This document shows, piece by piece, positions 16,100-24,100 of a stretch of DNA of 25,214 nt. Position numbers and translations under genes: made by a program. Position 1 is the first letter of the stretch; every line of letters begins with the position of its first letter. The notes under the pieces were generated by a model. The model had not been told where the DNA came from. It did no database searches and was given only the letters and a program-made list of their open reading frames with translations. The stretch is from JAAZBW01 sp035647855 (GTDB lineage Bacteria > Actinomycetota > Actinomycetes > Actinomycetales > Actinomycetaceae), in contig DASRMP010000035.1 in NCBI GenBank assembly GCA_035647855.1, positions 1 through 25,214 of the forward strand. The letters run 5' to 3'.

Positions 16100-17810
16100 C
16101 ATCCCGCTACTCGGCGATCCCGCTCCCGCCCGTCTTCCTTCTCCCCAGCCGGGCGGGGGCGGGATTGCCGCACTGCTACTCGCGGCCATCCCGCTCGTTT
16201 TCCTCGCGGTTTTCTTCATCTGGCCGGTCACGGGGCTGGTGGGGCGTGGCTTCATCACCGACGGCGCCCTCGATCTGACCGGTTTCGCCGAGGTCCTCAC
16301 CCGCAACCGCACGTGGCGCGTGATCGGGCAGACGCTGAGCCAGGCGCTGGTGGGCACGGCGTTCGCGCTGCTTCTCGGCATCCCGGGCGCCTACCTCCTG
16401 TATCGCAGGCGCTGGCGCGGGCGGAACCTCGTGCGGGCCATCGTGACGATCCCGTTCGTGCTACCGAGCGTGGTTGTGGGCGTGGCGTTCCGCGCCCTGC
16501 TCGCCGATGCCGGCCCCCTCGGCTTCCTCCACCTGGACGGCACCTTCTGGGCCATAGTCCTGGCCCTCGTGTTCTTCAACTACTCCGTGGTGGTGCGCAC
16601 GGTGGGCGCGATGTGGGCCCGCCTCGACCCGCGCGCCGGCGAGGCCGCCGCCGTTCTGGGTGCCCCACCGTGGCGGGTTCTGCGGGACGTCATCCTGCCG
16701 GCCCTCGGTCCCTCCATCGCCTCTGCCGCTGCGATCGTCTTCCTCTACTGCTCGACGGCGTACGGCGTGGTCCTGGTCCTGGGCGGTCTGAGCCGGGGAA
16801 CCGTGGAGACGGAGATCTACCTCCAGACCGTCCAGTTCCTCGATCTCCGCGCCGCCGCGGTTCTCTCAATTGTCCAGCTGGTGATGGTCACCGCCGCACT
16901 TGCGGTGGCGGGCCGCGCCCGCGCAGCCTCCGAGCGCGCGCTGGGCCTCCGCGCCGTCTCGACTGCGCCCCTCCGCCTGCGCGGCCCCGGCACTGTGGTG
17001 GACCGTGTGGCGGTGGCCGCGACCGGAGTCGTTGTGCTCGGGCTGCTTGTCACGCCGATGGCCTATTTGGTGGTGCGGTCGCTGCGGCAGGCCGACGGCA
17101 CATGGGGTCTGCGCAACTACGCGAATCTTTCCGGCCGCGGCGAGGGCAATCCTTTGAATACGACCGTCTGGGATGCCCTGCAGAACTCCGTCCAGACGGC
17201 GCTCGGTGCCACGGCGATCGCCGTGCTGCTGGGCGTGATGGTCTCAATCGTGCTGTCCCGGCGGCCGAAGACGCGGCTGGGCCTGCGCGGGCTCGAAGCC
17301 TTCGACGCCGTCTTCATGCTCCCGCTCGGCGTCTCGGCCGTGACGGTGGGTTTCGGCTTCCTCATCACTCTGGACCGCCCGCCGCTCGATCTGCGCAGTT
17401 CCGTGGTTCTCGTGCCGATCGCGCAGGCCGTGGTGGCGCTGCCGATGGTGGTGCGCATGGTGCTGCCGGTGCTCCGCGCCATCGACCCCCGGCAACGCGA
17501 AGCGGCGGCGGTGCTGGGGGCCTCGCCGGCACGGGTCTTCGCGACCGTGGACGGCCCGTATCTTGTGCGCTCCCTGGGACTGGCCATGGGCTTCGCATTC
17601 ACGATCTCTCTGGGCGAGTTCGGGGCGACCTCGTTCCTCGCCCGTCCGGACACCGCGACCCTTCCCGTGGTCATCTTCCGCCTGATCGGCCGGCCAGGCG
17701 CCGAGAACTTCGGGATGGCGATGGCAGCGTGCGTGGTGCTGGCGGCACTGACCGCCGGAGTCATGGCGCTCGCGGAGCAGATGCGCATGGACACACAAGG
17801 AGAATGGTGA
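16092..17810 (+). CDS. thiP: Thiamine ABC transporter permease (two fused permease halves)
   Basis: 572 residues from TTG 16092, the only usable start before the first membrane helix; it overlaps thiB by 8 nt. Two homologous halves of about six helices each carry the inner-membrane EAA loops: GEAAAVLGAPPWRVLRDVIL in the first and REAAAVLGASPARVFATVDG in the second, both contacting the ATPase. The fused arrangement is normal for ThiP and related iron permeases. LGEFGATSFLARPDTATLPV near the end is the conserved C-terminal segment. It forms the channel with one polypeptide per transporter. Confidence 0.92.
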   Translation: MASIPLLGDPAPARLPSPQPGGGGIAALLLAAIPLVFLAVFFIWPVTGLVGRGFITDGALDLTGFAEVLTRNRTWRVIGQTLSQALVGTAFALLLGIPGAYLLYRRRWRGRNLVRAIVTIPFVLPSVVVGVAFRALLADAGPLGFLHLDGTFWAIVLALVFFNYSVVVRTVGAMWARLDPRAGEAAAVLGAPPWRVLRDVILPALGPSIASAAAIVFLYCSTAYGVVLVLGGLSRGTVETEIYLQTVQFLDLRAAAVLSIVQLVMVTAALAVAGRARAASERALGLRAVSTAPLRLRGPGTVVDRVAVAATGVVVLGLLVTPMAYLVVRSLRQADGTWGLRNYANLSGRGEGNPLNTTVWDALQNSVQTALGATAIAVLLGVMVSIVLSRRPKTRLGLRGLEAFDAVFMLPLGVSAVTVGFGFLITLDRPPLDLRSSVVLVPIAQAVVALPMVVRMVLPVLRAIDPRQREAAAVLGASPARVFATVDGPYLVRSLGLAMGFAFTISLGEFGATSFLARPDTATLPVVIFRLIGRPGAENFGMAMAACVVLAALTAGVMALAEQMRMDTQGEW

Positions 17811-17812
17811 CG

Positions 17813-18676
17813 ATGTCAGAGTCCCGCTGGTCCTCCGAGCACGGCCTCGTCCTCGACGGCGTCTCTGTCGAGTTCCCGCGCCGCGGCCGCGATCCGGCGG
17901 CGCGTGTGCTGCACAGTGTTTCGCTGAACGTCGGGCTTGGAGAAGTGGTCGTGCTGCTGGGCCCGAGCGGCTCCGGCAAGTCGACTCTGCTGCGCGCCGT
18001 CGCGGGGCTCGAACGCCTCGCCGGCGGCGACATCCGCTGGGATGGCCAATCCGTTGTCAACGTTCCGGTGCACCTGCGTGAATTCGGGCTGATGTTCCAG
18101 GACGGCCAGCTCTTCCCGCACCGGGACGTGGCAGGAAACGTGGCGTACGGCCTGACAGTGGGCCGCGCGGGCTCACGCGCGCCGGGCCACCACGGCGCAA
18201 GCACGGCAGTCCGGGGCGGCGAAGCCTCAGGTCACGAAACCGCGGGCCAGGACGCTGATCGCCCCGCCACGAAGTCATTGACGCGCGAGGAACAGGAGGT
18301 CCGGGTGTCCGAACTTCTCGAACTTGTGGGCCTGCCTGGATTCGAGGGCCGCTCGGTCACCACGCTCTCCGGGGGCGAGCGGCAGCGTGTTGCGCTCGCG
18401 CGCTCGCTTGCACCGGCCCCGCGATTGCTGATGCTCGACGAGCCACTCTCCGCGCTCGACCGCACGCTGCGCGAGCGGCTCACGGGCGAGGTCGCGCGGA
18501 TCCTCCGCGTCGCAGGAATGACCTCTCTATATGTGACGCATGATCACGGAGAGGCGCGCGCCGTCGCGGACCGCGTGGGCATCATCCTCGACGGCGAACT
18601 GGTCCAGGTCGCCACATCGGATGAGCTCTGGTCCGCCCCGGCCAACGGCGCGGTCGCGGAGTTCCTCGGCGTATAG
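17813..18676 (+). CDS. thiQ: Thiamine ABC transporter ATP-binding protein
   Basis: 287 residues from ATG 17813 (AAGGAG at 17797-17802). GTG 17807 and ATG 17804 are in frame and would add 2-3 residues; the frame also stays open far upstream as a shadow of thiP. Walker A is GPSGSGKST (50-58), the Q-loop is LMFQDGQLFPHRDV, the signature is LSGGERQRVALARS (from 185), Walker B is LLMLDEP (Asp209, Glu210) and the H-loop is THDHGEAR (His243). Between the helical-domain start (NVAYGLTVGR) and TREEQEVRVSELLELVGL lie about 40 Gly/Ala/His-rich residues where most homologues have around ten. It hydrolyses ATP for the ThiBPQ importer. Confidence 0.92.
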   Translation: MSESRWSSEHGLVLDGVSVEFPRRGRDPAARVLHSVSLNVGLGEVVVLLGPSGSGKSTLLRAVAGLERLAGGDIRWDGQSVVNVPVHLREFGLMFQDGQLFPHRDVAGNVAYGLTVGRAGSRAPGHHGASTAVRGGEASGHETAGQDADRPATKSLTREEQEVRVSELLELVGLPGFEGRSVTTLSGGERQRVALARSLAPAPRLLMLDEPLSALDRTLRERLTGEVARILRVAGMTSLYVTHDHGEARAVADRVGIILDGELVQVATSDELWSAPANGAVAEFLGV

Positions 18677-18692
18677 CGATCCTTGGGTGTTA

Positions 18693-18739
18693 AGACTCTG
18701 GGAGTCTGCTGAACAAGCGGGGATCCTTCGCCGGGATCC
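18693..18739 (+). terminator. Two successive hairpins after thiQ
   Basis: AGACTC-TGG-GAGTCT (18693-18707) begins 16 nt after the thiQ stop. A GGATCC-7 nt-GGATCC stem follows (18721-18739). Neither has a clear T-run. Together they probably end thi operon transcription. Confidence 0.4.
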
Positions 18740-18747
18740 GCAGGGAT

Positions 18748-18900
18748 GGCGCACGATCGTCACGATGGACCGGTGACGTCACTGCGCCATCGTGACGGAC
18801 GCCAGCCCTGGTGTGACGTTCGTGCGCCCCCAGAATCTCCGTGTGACGTTCGTGCGCCCCGTTGTGACGTTCGTGCGCCATGCCGTGACGTTCGTGCGCC
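18748..18900. repeat. Cluster of 16-bp intergenic repeats
   Basis: GTGACGTTCGTGCGCC occurs exactly at 18813, 18843, 18864 and 18885 (spacings 30, 21, 21 bp). A one-mismatch copy lies inverted at 18748-18763, a three-mismatch copy at 18773-18788 and a shortened copy at 18792-18803. Short frames through here encode only the repeat and are not genes. Function unknown; a binding-site cluster or a dispersed intergenic element are both possible. Confidence 0.75.
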
Positions 18901-19021
18901 CCCGGCCGGCCCTGCCGTTCCGGGGGCGCTAGATGTGGGTTTGAGGCGGGTTTTGGGGGTTGAATCGCACATCTGGAGTCTCCGGAGCGGGACCACAGCT
19001 GGTGGTCGACATTGCCGGCTC

Positions 19022-19184
19022 CTACTCGTCGTCGTCGCCCTCGTTGGCCAAACCGATGTCGAATAGCGGTTCAGCCGAAGACGTTCGGGGTATGCCAGAT
19101 GCTCGCAAAGTCAGCGAAGACGCCCGCGGAGATCTCGGGCGGAAGTTCAATGTCGAATCGTTGCGGCGAGCCTTCTTGAGCCAA
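19022..19184 (-). pseudogene. Remnant of a DUF3467 gene with internal deletion
   Basis: From TTG 19184, with GAGGAG five bases upstream, the frame reads MAQEGSPQRF, then DIELPPEISAGVFADFASIW, then HTPNVFG and a stop at 19071-19073. This is the conserved N-terminus of DUF3467 proteins, which normally run to about 100 residues. In another frame, overlapping the stop, AEPLFDIGLANEGDDDE-stop (to 19022) looks like the acidic C-terminal tail of the same family. The middle appears deleted with a frame change, leaving 163 bp. It follows the DUF4921 gene on the same strand by 50 nt. DUF3467 has no established function. An alternative is a functional 37-residue peptide, which I think unlikely. Confidence 0.65.
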
Positions 19185-19234
19185 TGCGACTCCTCGTGTT
19201 GAGACTGGCTCGGTTTGAGGCCGGCTCCGCCTTA

Positions 19235-20575
19235 TTAGTCCACGCCACCGTTCACGTACTGCAGCGAGTTCGGCTCGATCCTGCACTCGGAACCGAGCCG
19301 CATCGGCGCGATCAGTCCGTTCTTCCGGAGTTCGATCAGGAGCGGCAACACGCGCTCATGCAAAGAGAACGGTGAAATCGTGTTGACGTTGATCTTGGTG
19401 CCGCCCTCGAAGCCGGCAAGCGTCGAGATGCGCCACTTGACGAGGATTCGCCACGGCGTCGGCACGTCGAAGTCCTTCGGCTTGTAGTACCACTCCTCAT
19501 TGGTTGGAACGGTGGGCCCGGTGGCGGCGTGGCAGGCGTGGAGTAGTTCCGAGACCGCGGAGATCTCCTCAGGGCTGTGCCTCCAGGGCACCCGCTCCGC
19601 GGACTTGGAGTACACCTCCAGCGTGGGATACCGGTGCCCAAATCCGGCGAACGCCACGGCGTGAGCGTTCTCCGCGAGGATGAGCCCGTGCTCGGCGGCG
19701 TAGTCCACTGCCATCTCGTTGTAGATGTTGGGGCGCTCCCGGACCTTGACATACTCGCGTTCGGCTTGGACGCCGCGTTCGTCGATCGCGACGAGCTGCT
19801 TGTGCAGGTGGTCGAAGCTCGCGCCGGCGGGACGGAGCCAGTTCTGGAAGGTTGCCACGTTCTTCACTTCCGGATGGAAGTCGTACAGGTCCCGCATGGC
19901 CGAGGCCGTGTAGGCGATGTATTCGCGGTGTTCCTCAACGCTGAGCGAGCCCGAGTAGGAGAGGTGATCCTCCGAGGTCGCACCATCGGCGAAGTGACGG
20001 CGAGCAACGATCACATCGTGTCCGCCGGCAAAGAAATTGCCGGCGTAGTCGAGGCGTTGCGCATCCGGCATGGTGCCCCACACCTCGGGCGGGACGCCGG
20101 AGGCGAGCGCCTTGGCCTTGGCGACGCCCATGACGTGGCGGCGGCCGGTCTCGTCATTGAGGTAGGCCTGCATCCGCTCGCGGGCCGCGGGGGGCATCTC
20201 GTAGCCGTAATTGTCCTCCCAGTAGTCGAGGGAGAGGATCTCGAAGAGGTTGGGTACCCGGCGGAACTCCGCCGTCGTGGCGTGCAACTCGTAGGCGGGG
20301 AGGGCCTCGAGGGTGCGCCAGCCGTCGCTCGTCCTCACGACTCGTGACTTCTCCGGCGGCGTATCGAAGTACCGGTCCGAGCAGAACGCGCAGTAGCGGC
20401 CGGCGCGTGACCGGTTGATGGGGCCCGTCGACGAGGCCGCGCTCTTGATCGGCCGGTTTCCACGCCCAGGCACCGTCCAGACCTGTGTTCCGGAGAGGGG
20501 ATTGACCTGCTTGATCGTGCCGTCAGCGAGTATTCGGATCGGTTCGGAGCCGTTGGCTTTGGCGTTGGTCGTCAC
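19235..20575 (-). CDS. DUF4921 family protein (GalT/HIT-like)
   Basis: 446 residues from GTG 20575, ending in tandem TAA stops. A C-x-x-C pair (Cys62, Cys65 in YCAFCSDRYF) and the later FDHLHKQLV (His256, His258) match the zinc and active-site layout of galactose-1-phosphate uridylyltransferase-like members of the HIT superfamily. NLFEILSLDYWEDNYGYEMP, WGTMPDAQRLDYAGNFFAGG and FQNWLRPAGASFDHLHKQLV are typical of DUF4921. The HxH pair suggests nucleotidyl-transfer or hydrolysis chemistry, but no substrate is known and no sugar-metabolism gene is nearby. A TANNNT box 6 nt before the start suggests leaderless expression. It is divergent from the GNAT-like gene; the broken DUF3467 gene follows it. 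Confidence 0.85.
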   Translation of the reverse strand: MTTNAKANGSEPIRILADGTIKQVNPLSGTQVWTVPGRGNRPIKSAASSTGPINRSRAGRYCAFCSDRYFDTPPEKSRVVRTSDGWRTLEALPAYELHATTAEFRRVPNLFEILSLDYWEDNYGYEMPPAARERMQAYLNDETGRRHVMGVAKAKALASGVPPEVWGTMPDAQRLDYAGNFFAGGHDVIVARRHFADGATSEDHLSYSGSLSVEEHREYIAYTASAMRDLYDFHPEVKNVATFQNWLRPAGASFDHLHKQLVAIDERGVQAEREYVKVRERPNIYNEMAVDYAAEHGLILAENAHAVAFAGFGHRYPTLEVYSKSAERVPWRHSPEEISAVSELLHACHAATGPTVPTNEEWYYKPKDFDVPTPWRILVKWRISTLAGFEGGTKINVNTISPFSLHERVLPLLIELRKNGLIAPMRLGSECRIEPNSLQYVNGGVD

Positions 20576-20581
20576 CGCTTC

Positions 20582-20587
20582 ACCCTA
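20582..20587 (-). promoter_or_regulatory. Putative -10 box of the DUF4921 gene
   Basis: TAGGGT on the minus strand lies 6 nt before the GTG at 20575, consistent with a leaderless mRNA. No Shine-Dalgarno and no clear -35. Confidence 0.4.
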
Positions 20588-20690
20588 GCCCGGTGGCGGA
20601 GGAGGCATGGACGATGTTGCAGCGCTCCAGGTCCGGCGTGGCGGGGTGTGGCAAGTCGTTGCCGGTCCGGCGCGACGGTACGTGGTGGGT

Positions 20691-20696
20691 TAGCCT
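20691..20696 (+). promoter_or_regulatory. Putative -10 box of the GNAT-like gene
   Basis: TAGCCT lies 7 nt before the ATG at 20704, consistent with a leaderless mRNA; no good Shine-Dalgarno is present. Confidence 0.4.
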
Positions 20697-20703
20697 CGGT
20701 GAC

Positions 20704-20994
20704 ATGGCACAGGAACCCGTCGTCATCAGGAACGAGGTCGCCTCCCGCTTCGAGCTCCGCCTCGACGGCGAGGTGATCGGCATCACCGAGTACTCCGACG
20801 ACGAGGACGCAAAGGTCCGCGAGTTCGTACACACGGAGTTGGACCCCCAGTTCTCCGGGCGAGGACTTGCCGGCCGCCTTGTTGGGACGGCGTTGAAGCA
20901 GACCCGCGACGACGGCTACCGGATCTCGCCCGTGTGCCCCTACGTGGCGGGGTATGTCCGACGGCATCCCGAGTACCAAGAGGTTCTGGCGTAA
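20704..20994 (+). CDS. Small GNAT-like N-acetyltransferase
   Basis: 96 residues from ATG 20704. The frame is open back to 20593, but that extension has no ribosome site and would cross the putative promoter. FELRLDGEVIGITEYSDDED and VREFVHTELDPQFSGRGLAG followed by RLVGTALKQTRDDGYRISPV show the short COG2388/YjdJ type of GNAT fold. The acetyl-CoA loop is QFSGRGLAGRL, and CPYVAGYVRRHPEYQEV is the family's usual C-terminus. Such proteins are presumed acetyltransferases of unknown substrate. It is divergent from DUF4921 over 128 bp. Confidence 0.85.
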   Translation: MAQEPVVIRNEVASRFELRLDGEVIGITEYSDDEDAKVREFVHTELDPQFSGRGLAGRLVGTALKQTRDDGYRISPVCPYVAGYVRRHPEYQEVLA

Positions 20995-21066
20995 TCTGCG
21001 CGGGGCCCTGATCGGATCTGGGCGGCGTCTCGCCTCTCGGACCCTGTGAGCGTCACCACACAGCGC

Positions 21067-21096
21067 CTGACAAGCGGGAATCGCGAACGTTACCGT
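21067..21096 (+). promoter_or_regulatory. Possible promoter of the large surface protein gene
   Basis: CTGACA (21067-21072) and TACCGT (21091-21096) are separated by 18 nt. A TATAAG at 21146-21151 is an alternative -10 without a good -35. Confidence 0.3.
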
Positions 21097-21179
21097 ATCG
21101 AGACCTTTTCAAATGCGAAGGAGTCGAGGAGCCCCTCAACGCCGGTATAAGTTGATGGAGCGTCTAATCTCGATACCGG
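21095..21179 (+). promoter_or_regulatory. Overlapping inverted repeats upstream of the surface protein
   Basis: GTATCGAGA (21095-21103) is the reverse complement of TCTCGATAC (21168-21176). CCGGTAT (21142-21148) is the reverse complement of ATACCGG (21173-21179). The two right arms overlap by four bases, so the pairings exclude each other. The shared arm overlaps GGGAG (21178-21182), a likely ribosome site for ATG 21189. Confidence 0.45.
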
Positions 21180-21188
21180 GAGTGACGC

Positions 21189-24100
21189 ATGTCAGTATTC
21201 AGGTTTTGGGGAGGAATAGTGGCAGTCGCACCGCGCCACCAGCGCACCCGCGAAAGTCAGTTGACTCGCACGGCACGCCGGCGAACGCCGGCGATTCTCG
21301 CGTCACTCGCGCTGCTCACGTCGATGGGATTCACGATCCCGGCCGCCTTTGCCGACGGCGTGCCGTCCGATCCGGCCGGTACCCCGAGTGAACAGACGGC
21401 AGCGCTCGGCGGAGAGCAGTCAGACGAGGTCGCTTCCACGCAACTTGAGAGCCCGGCCCCCGGCGAAGATGAGGGAAAGACTGAGGACCCGGGTTCGGAG
21501 CAGAACCCGGGCGGCGCTGGTGACGAGGTGCCCCCGGCCGGCGGTTCCAACCCGGATGGCGCGGACGTTTCTGACGGCACGGGCGGCGAGGAGGCCGGCG
21601 GGAACTCCGCCGGTGGCTCCGGGGACTCGAGCGCAACCGAGGGCGCCAAAGAGTTGGACGCATCCTCCGACGGACTGGACGGCACCATGGCGCCACAGGG
21701 CGAGATCATGCCGTTCGGCGTCGGCGACGTTGACGGCGTGACGGCGCCCTACGTGTATTGGACCGTCAAAGACGATCACGGCAACTTGGTGGGCGGCGCG
21801 GAATTCGAGATCCAGGGCCCGCGGAGCGGTTCTGGTTGGGGTAGTGCCAACCGTGCGACGGTCGCGGACTGCGTTGCCGCGCCGTGCGGCGGCCCGGACC
21901 TCGATCCGGACCCGGGTGAGTTTGCGGTCCAGCAGATGGGGAACCACAGGATCTCGGATAGCCACCGCTACCGCATCCGGTTCACTGAGGCTCCAGACAC
22001 GTACGAACTCATCAGTCCCTCGGGCTGGCAGGAGATTCCGGCCCGATCCGGGAACAACAACCAACACCTGCCAGCGAACGGCGCATGGGTGAACCGCACC
22101 TTTGACTTCGGCAACTTCGAAGTCGTCAAACTCCAGACCCAACCGATCTGCACAGCCGGCTACGTGTACGGCATAACGAATGCTGGCCAGATCCGGCAAG
22201 TCGCGCCCAACGGCACCGTGACAAACCTCGGTGACACACCCCAATCCGGTTCGGATTTCAACGGACTGGGCATCGGGTATGGCGGTGAACCCGTGTTCGC
22301 CTACGCCCGTGAAGGCACAGGGAACACCGATTCGGACGTCTCGATCTACAAGTACGACCCCGCGGCTGGAACTTGGACGGACACGGGCCACAACGTCAAT
22401 TCCGGTGCAGCTGGAGGAACCACGGTGACCTTCGTGGCCGGCGCCGTCAATCTCGATACGGGCAAGTATTTCCTCGGCGGTTACACGTCGGCCTTCGATG
22501 GCAGTGACAGGGTGTTCAGGCTCTGGGAGTACGATCCCACGTCAAATACCTCCGTTTACAAGGGTGCCATCAGCACTCCCACCGGATTGTTCGGCGCCGC
22601 CGCGAACGGTGACATGGCCTTCGACGCCGACGGCAACCTCTTCGTCGTCCGTGGTAGCGGGTCCACGACGACCGTCTATTCCGTGACGGCCGCGAACCTG
22701 GCGGCTGCAAACGGAGGGACGATCCCCTCGGCTGCCTCGAACACCGTGAGCAATACAACGAGTAGCGTGAACGGTGTCGCGTTCGACGCGGACGGCTACG
22801 GCTTCCTGAGCAGCAGCAACGATGTCCAGCGGTACATCATGCCAGGATGGACTGGTAAGGCCGACGTGACCTCGAGCCTCGGCGTTTCTGGCAACACCTC
22901 GACCGACCTCGCTTCCTGTGGCTCGCCGCCGACGATCACGATCGAGAAGAACGTCCAGGGTGGCCGGGTCAATGACAGCGACCAGTTCACGATCACCTTG
23001 TCCGAAGGCTCAACGGTGATCGGAGCTGCTACGACCACCGGTAACGCGACCGGTGTGCAGGACCAGCGGGTCGGCCCGCTGCCCACCGTCCGCAATGTCG
23101 AACTGACGCTCAAGGAAACCGCTGCAGGAAGTACAAACCTCGACGACTACATGACGAGTTACCGTTGTCTTGTCGATGGCGTGCAGGTCTCCCAGGGCCG
23201 CGACACGAGGACCGGCACGGTCACTATTCCGTCCGGGGGGCAGGAAACGCTCTGCCAGTTCTTCAACTCGCCACTCATCGCGAGCGTGACCGTGAGCAAA
23301 CAGGTGACGGACGGTGCCGGTGGGAACGCCGCGCCCCGTGAGGGCTGGGCAGTCGGCGCAACGGTGACGCCGTCGGCCGGGAGCACCGTGACCACCAACC
23401 CCACCGCGACTTCTCAGGAGACGGGCACGGCCGGTAGCGCTTCTTGGCAGCTCAGCTTCGGAGATGACACCCACTCGGCAGCGGTCACAGTGAGCGAGTC
23501 TCAGGAGACCGGATACGAATTCCTGAGCGGCGAGTGCACCGTCACGCACTTGGACGGAATCACTGAAACGACGCCCCTTGCCAGCGAGGCCGGCACAGAA
23601 CTCGCGGGCATTGTCCCAGGCGATCAGGTCGATTGCACTTACGTGAACAGGCCGACTCCGGGCACCCTTGCGATTAAGAAGGCCTTCGACGGCACCGTTC
23701 CGTCCGGTTCCGGGGATATCGAGTTCAGCGGCACCTATGAGTGCACCCTGGGCGCCGCCACCGTCGCAACTGGCACTTGGACTCGGACCGGCGCCGGTGA
23801 AGCCGAACTCACCGCCGACCCCGGGATGCCAGCTCCCGATGCGATCCCGTCTGGCGCGGAATGTAGCGCGACGGAAACACCGCCAACCGGCAGTGACGGT
23901 CTGCCGAACACCTCGTACGAGTGGGGCACGCCCACCGTCAGTCCCGAATCGGTCACGATAACCAGTGAAGAAACCGGCACGATCACGGTGACGAACACGT
24001 CCACGCGGGTGCTTGGTGGTTTCTCGGTGACGAAGGATGTCGTCGGGACGGCGGATGAGGGCATCACGTACACCGGTGCTTGGGAATGCGCGCTCGGCGA

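Noticed and set aside
16313..17812. Long upstream extension of the thiQ frame
   Set aside because: Overlaps thiP out of frame and is Arg/Gly/Pro-rich; the ribosome site at 17797-17802 and homology start at about 17813.
18813..18900. Possible CRISPR array
   Set aside because: Repeats are 16 bp with spacers of only 5-14 bp and no cas genes are nearby.
18746..19066. Small open frames with repeated CDVRAP or GARTS peptides
   Set aside because: They only translate the 16-bp DNA repeats in different frames.
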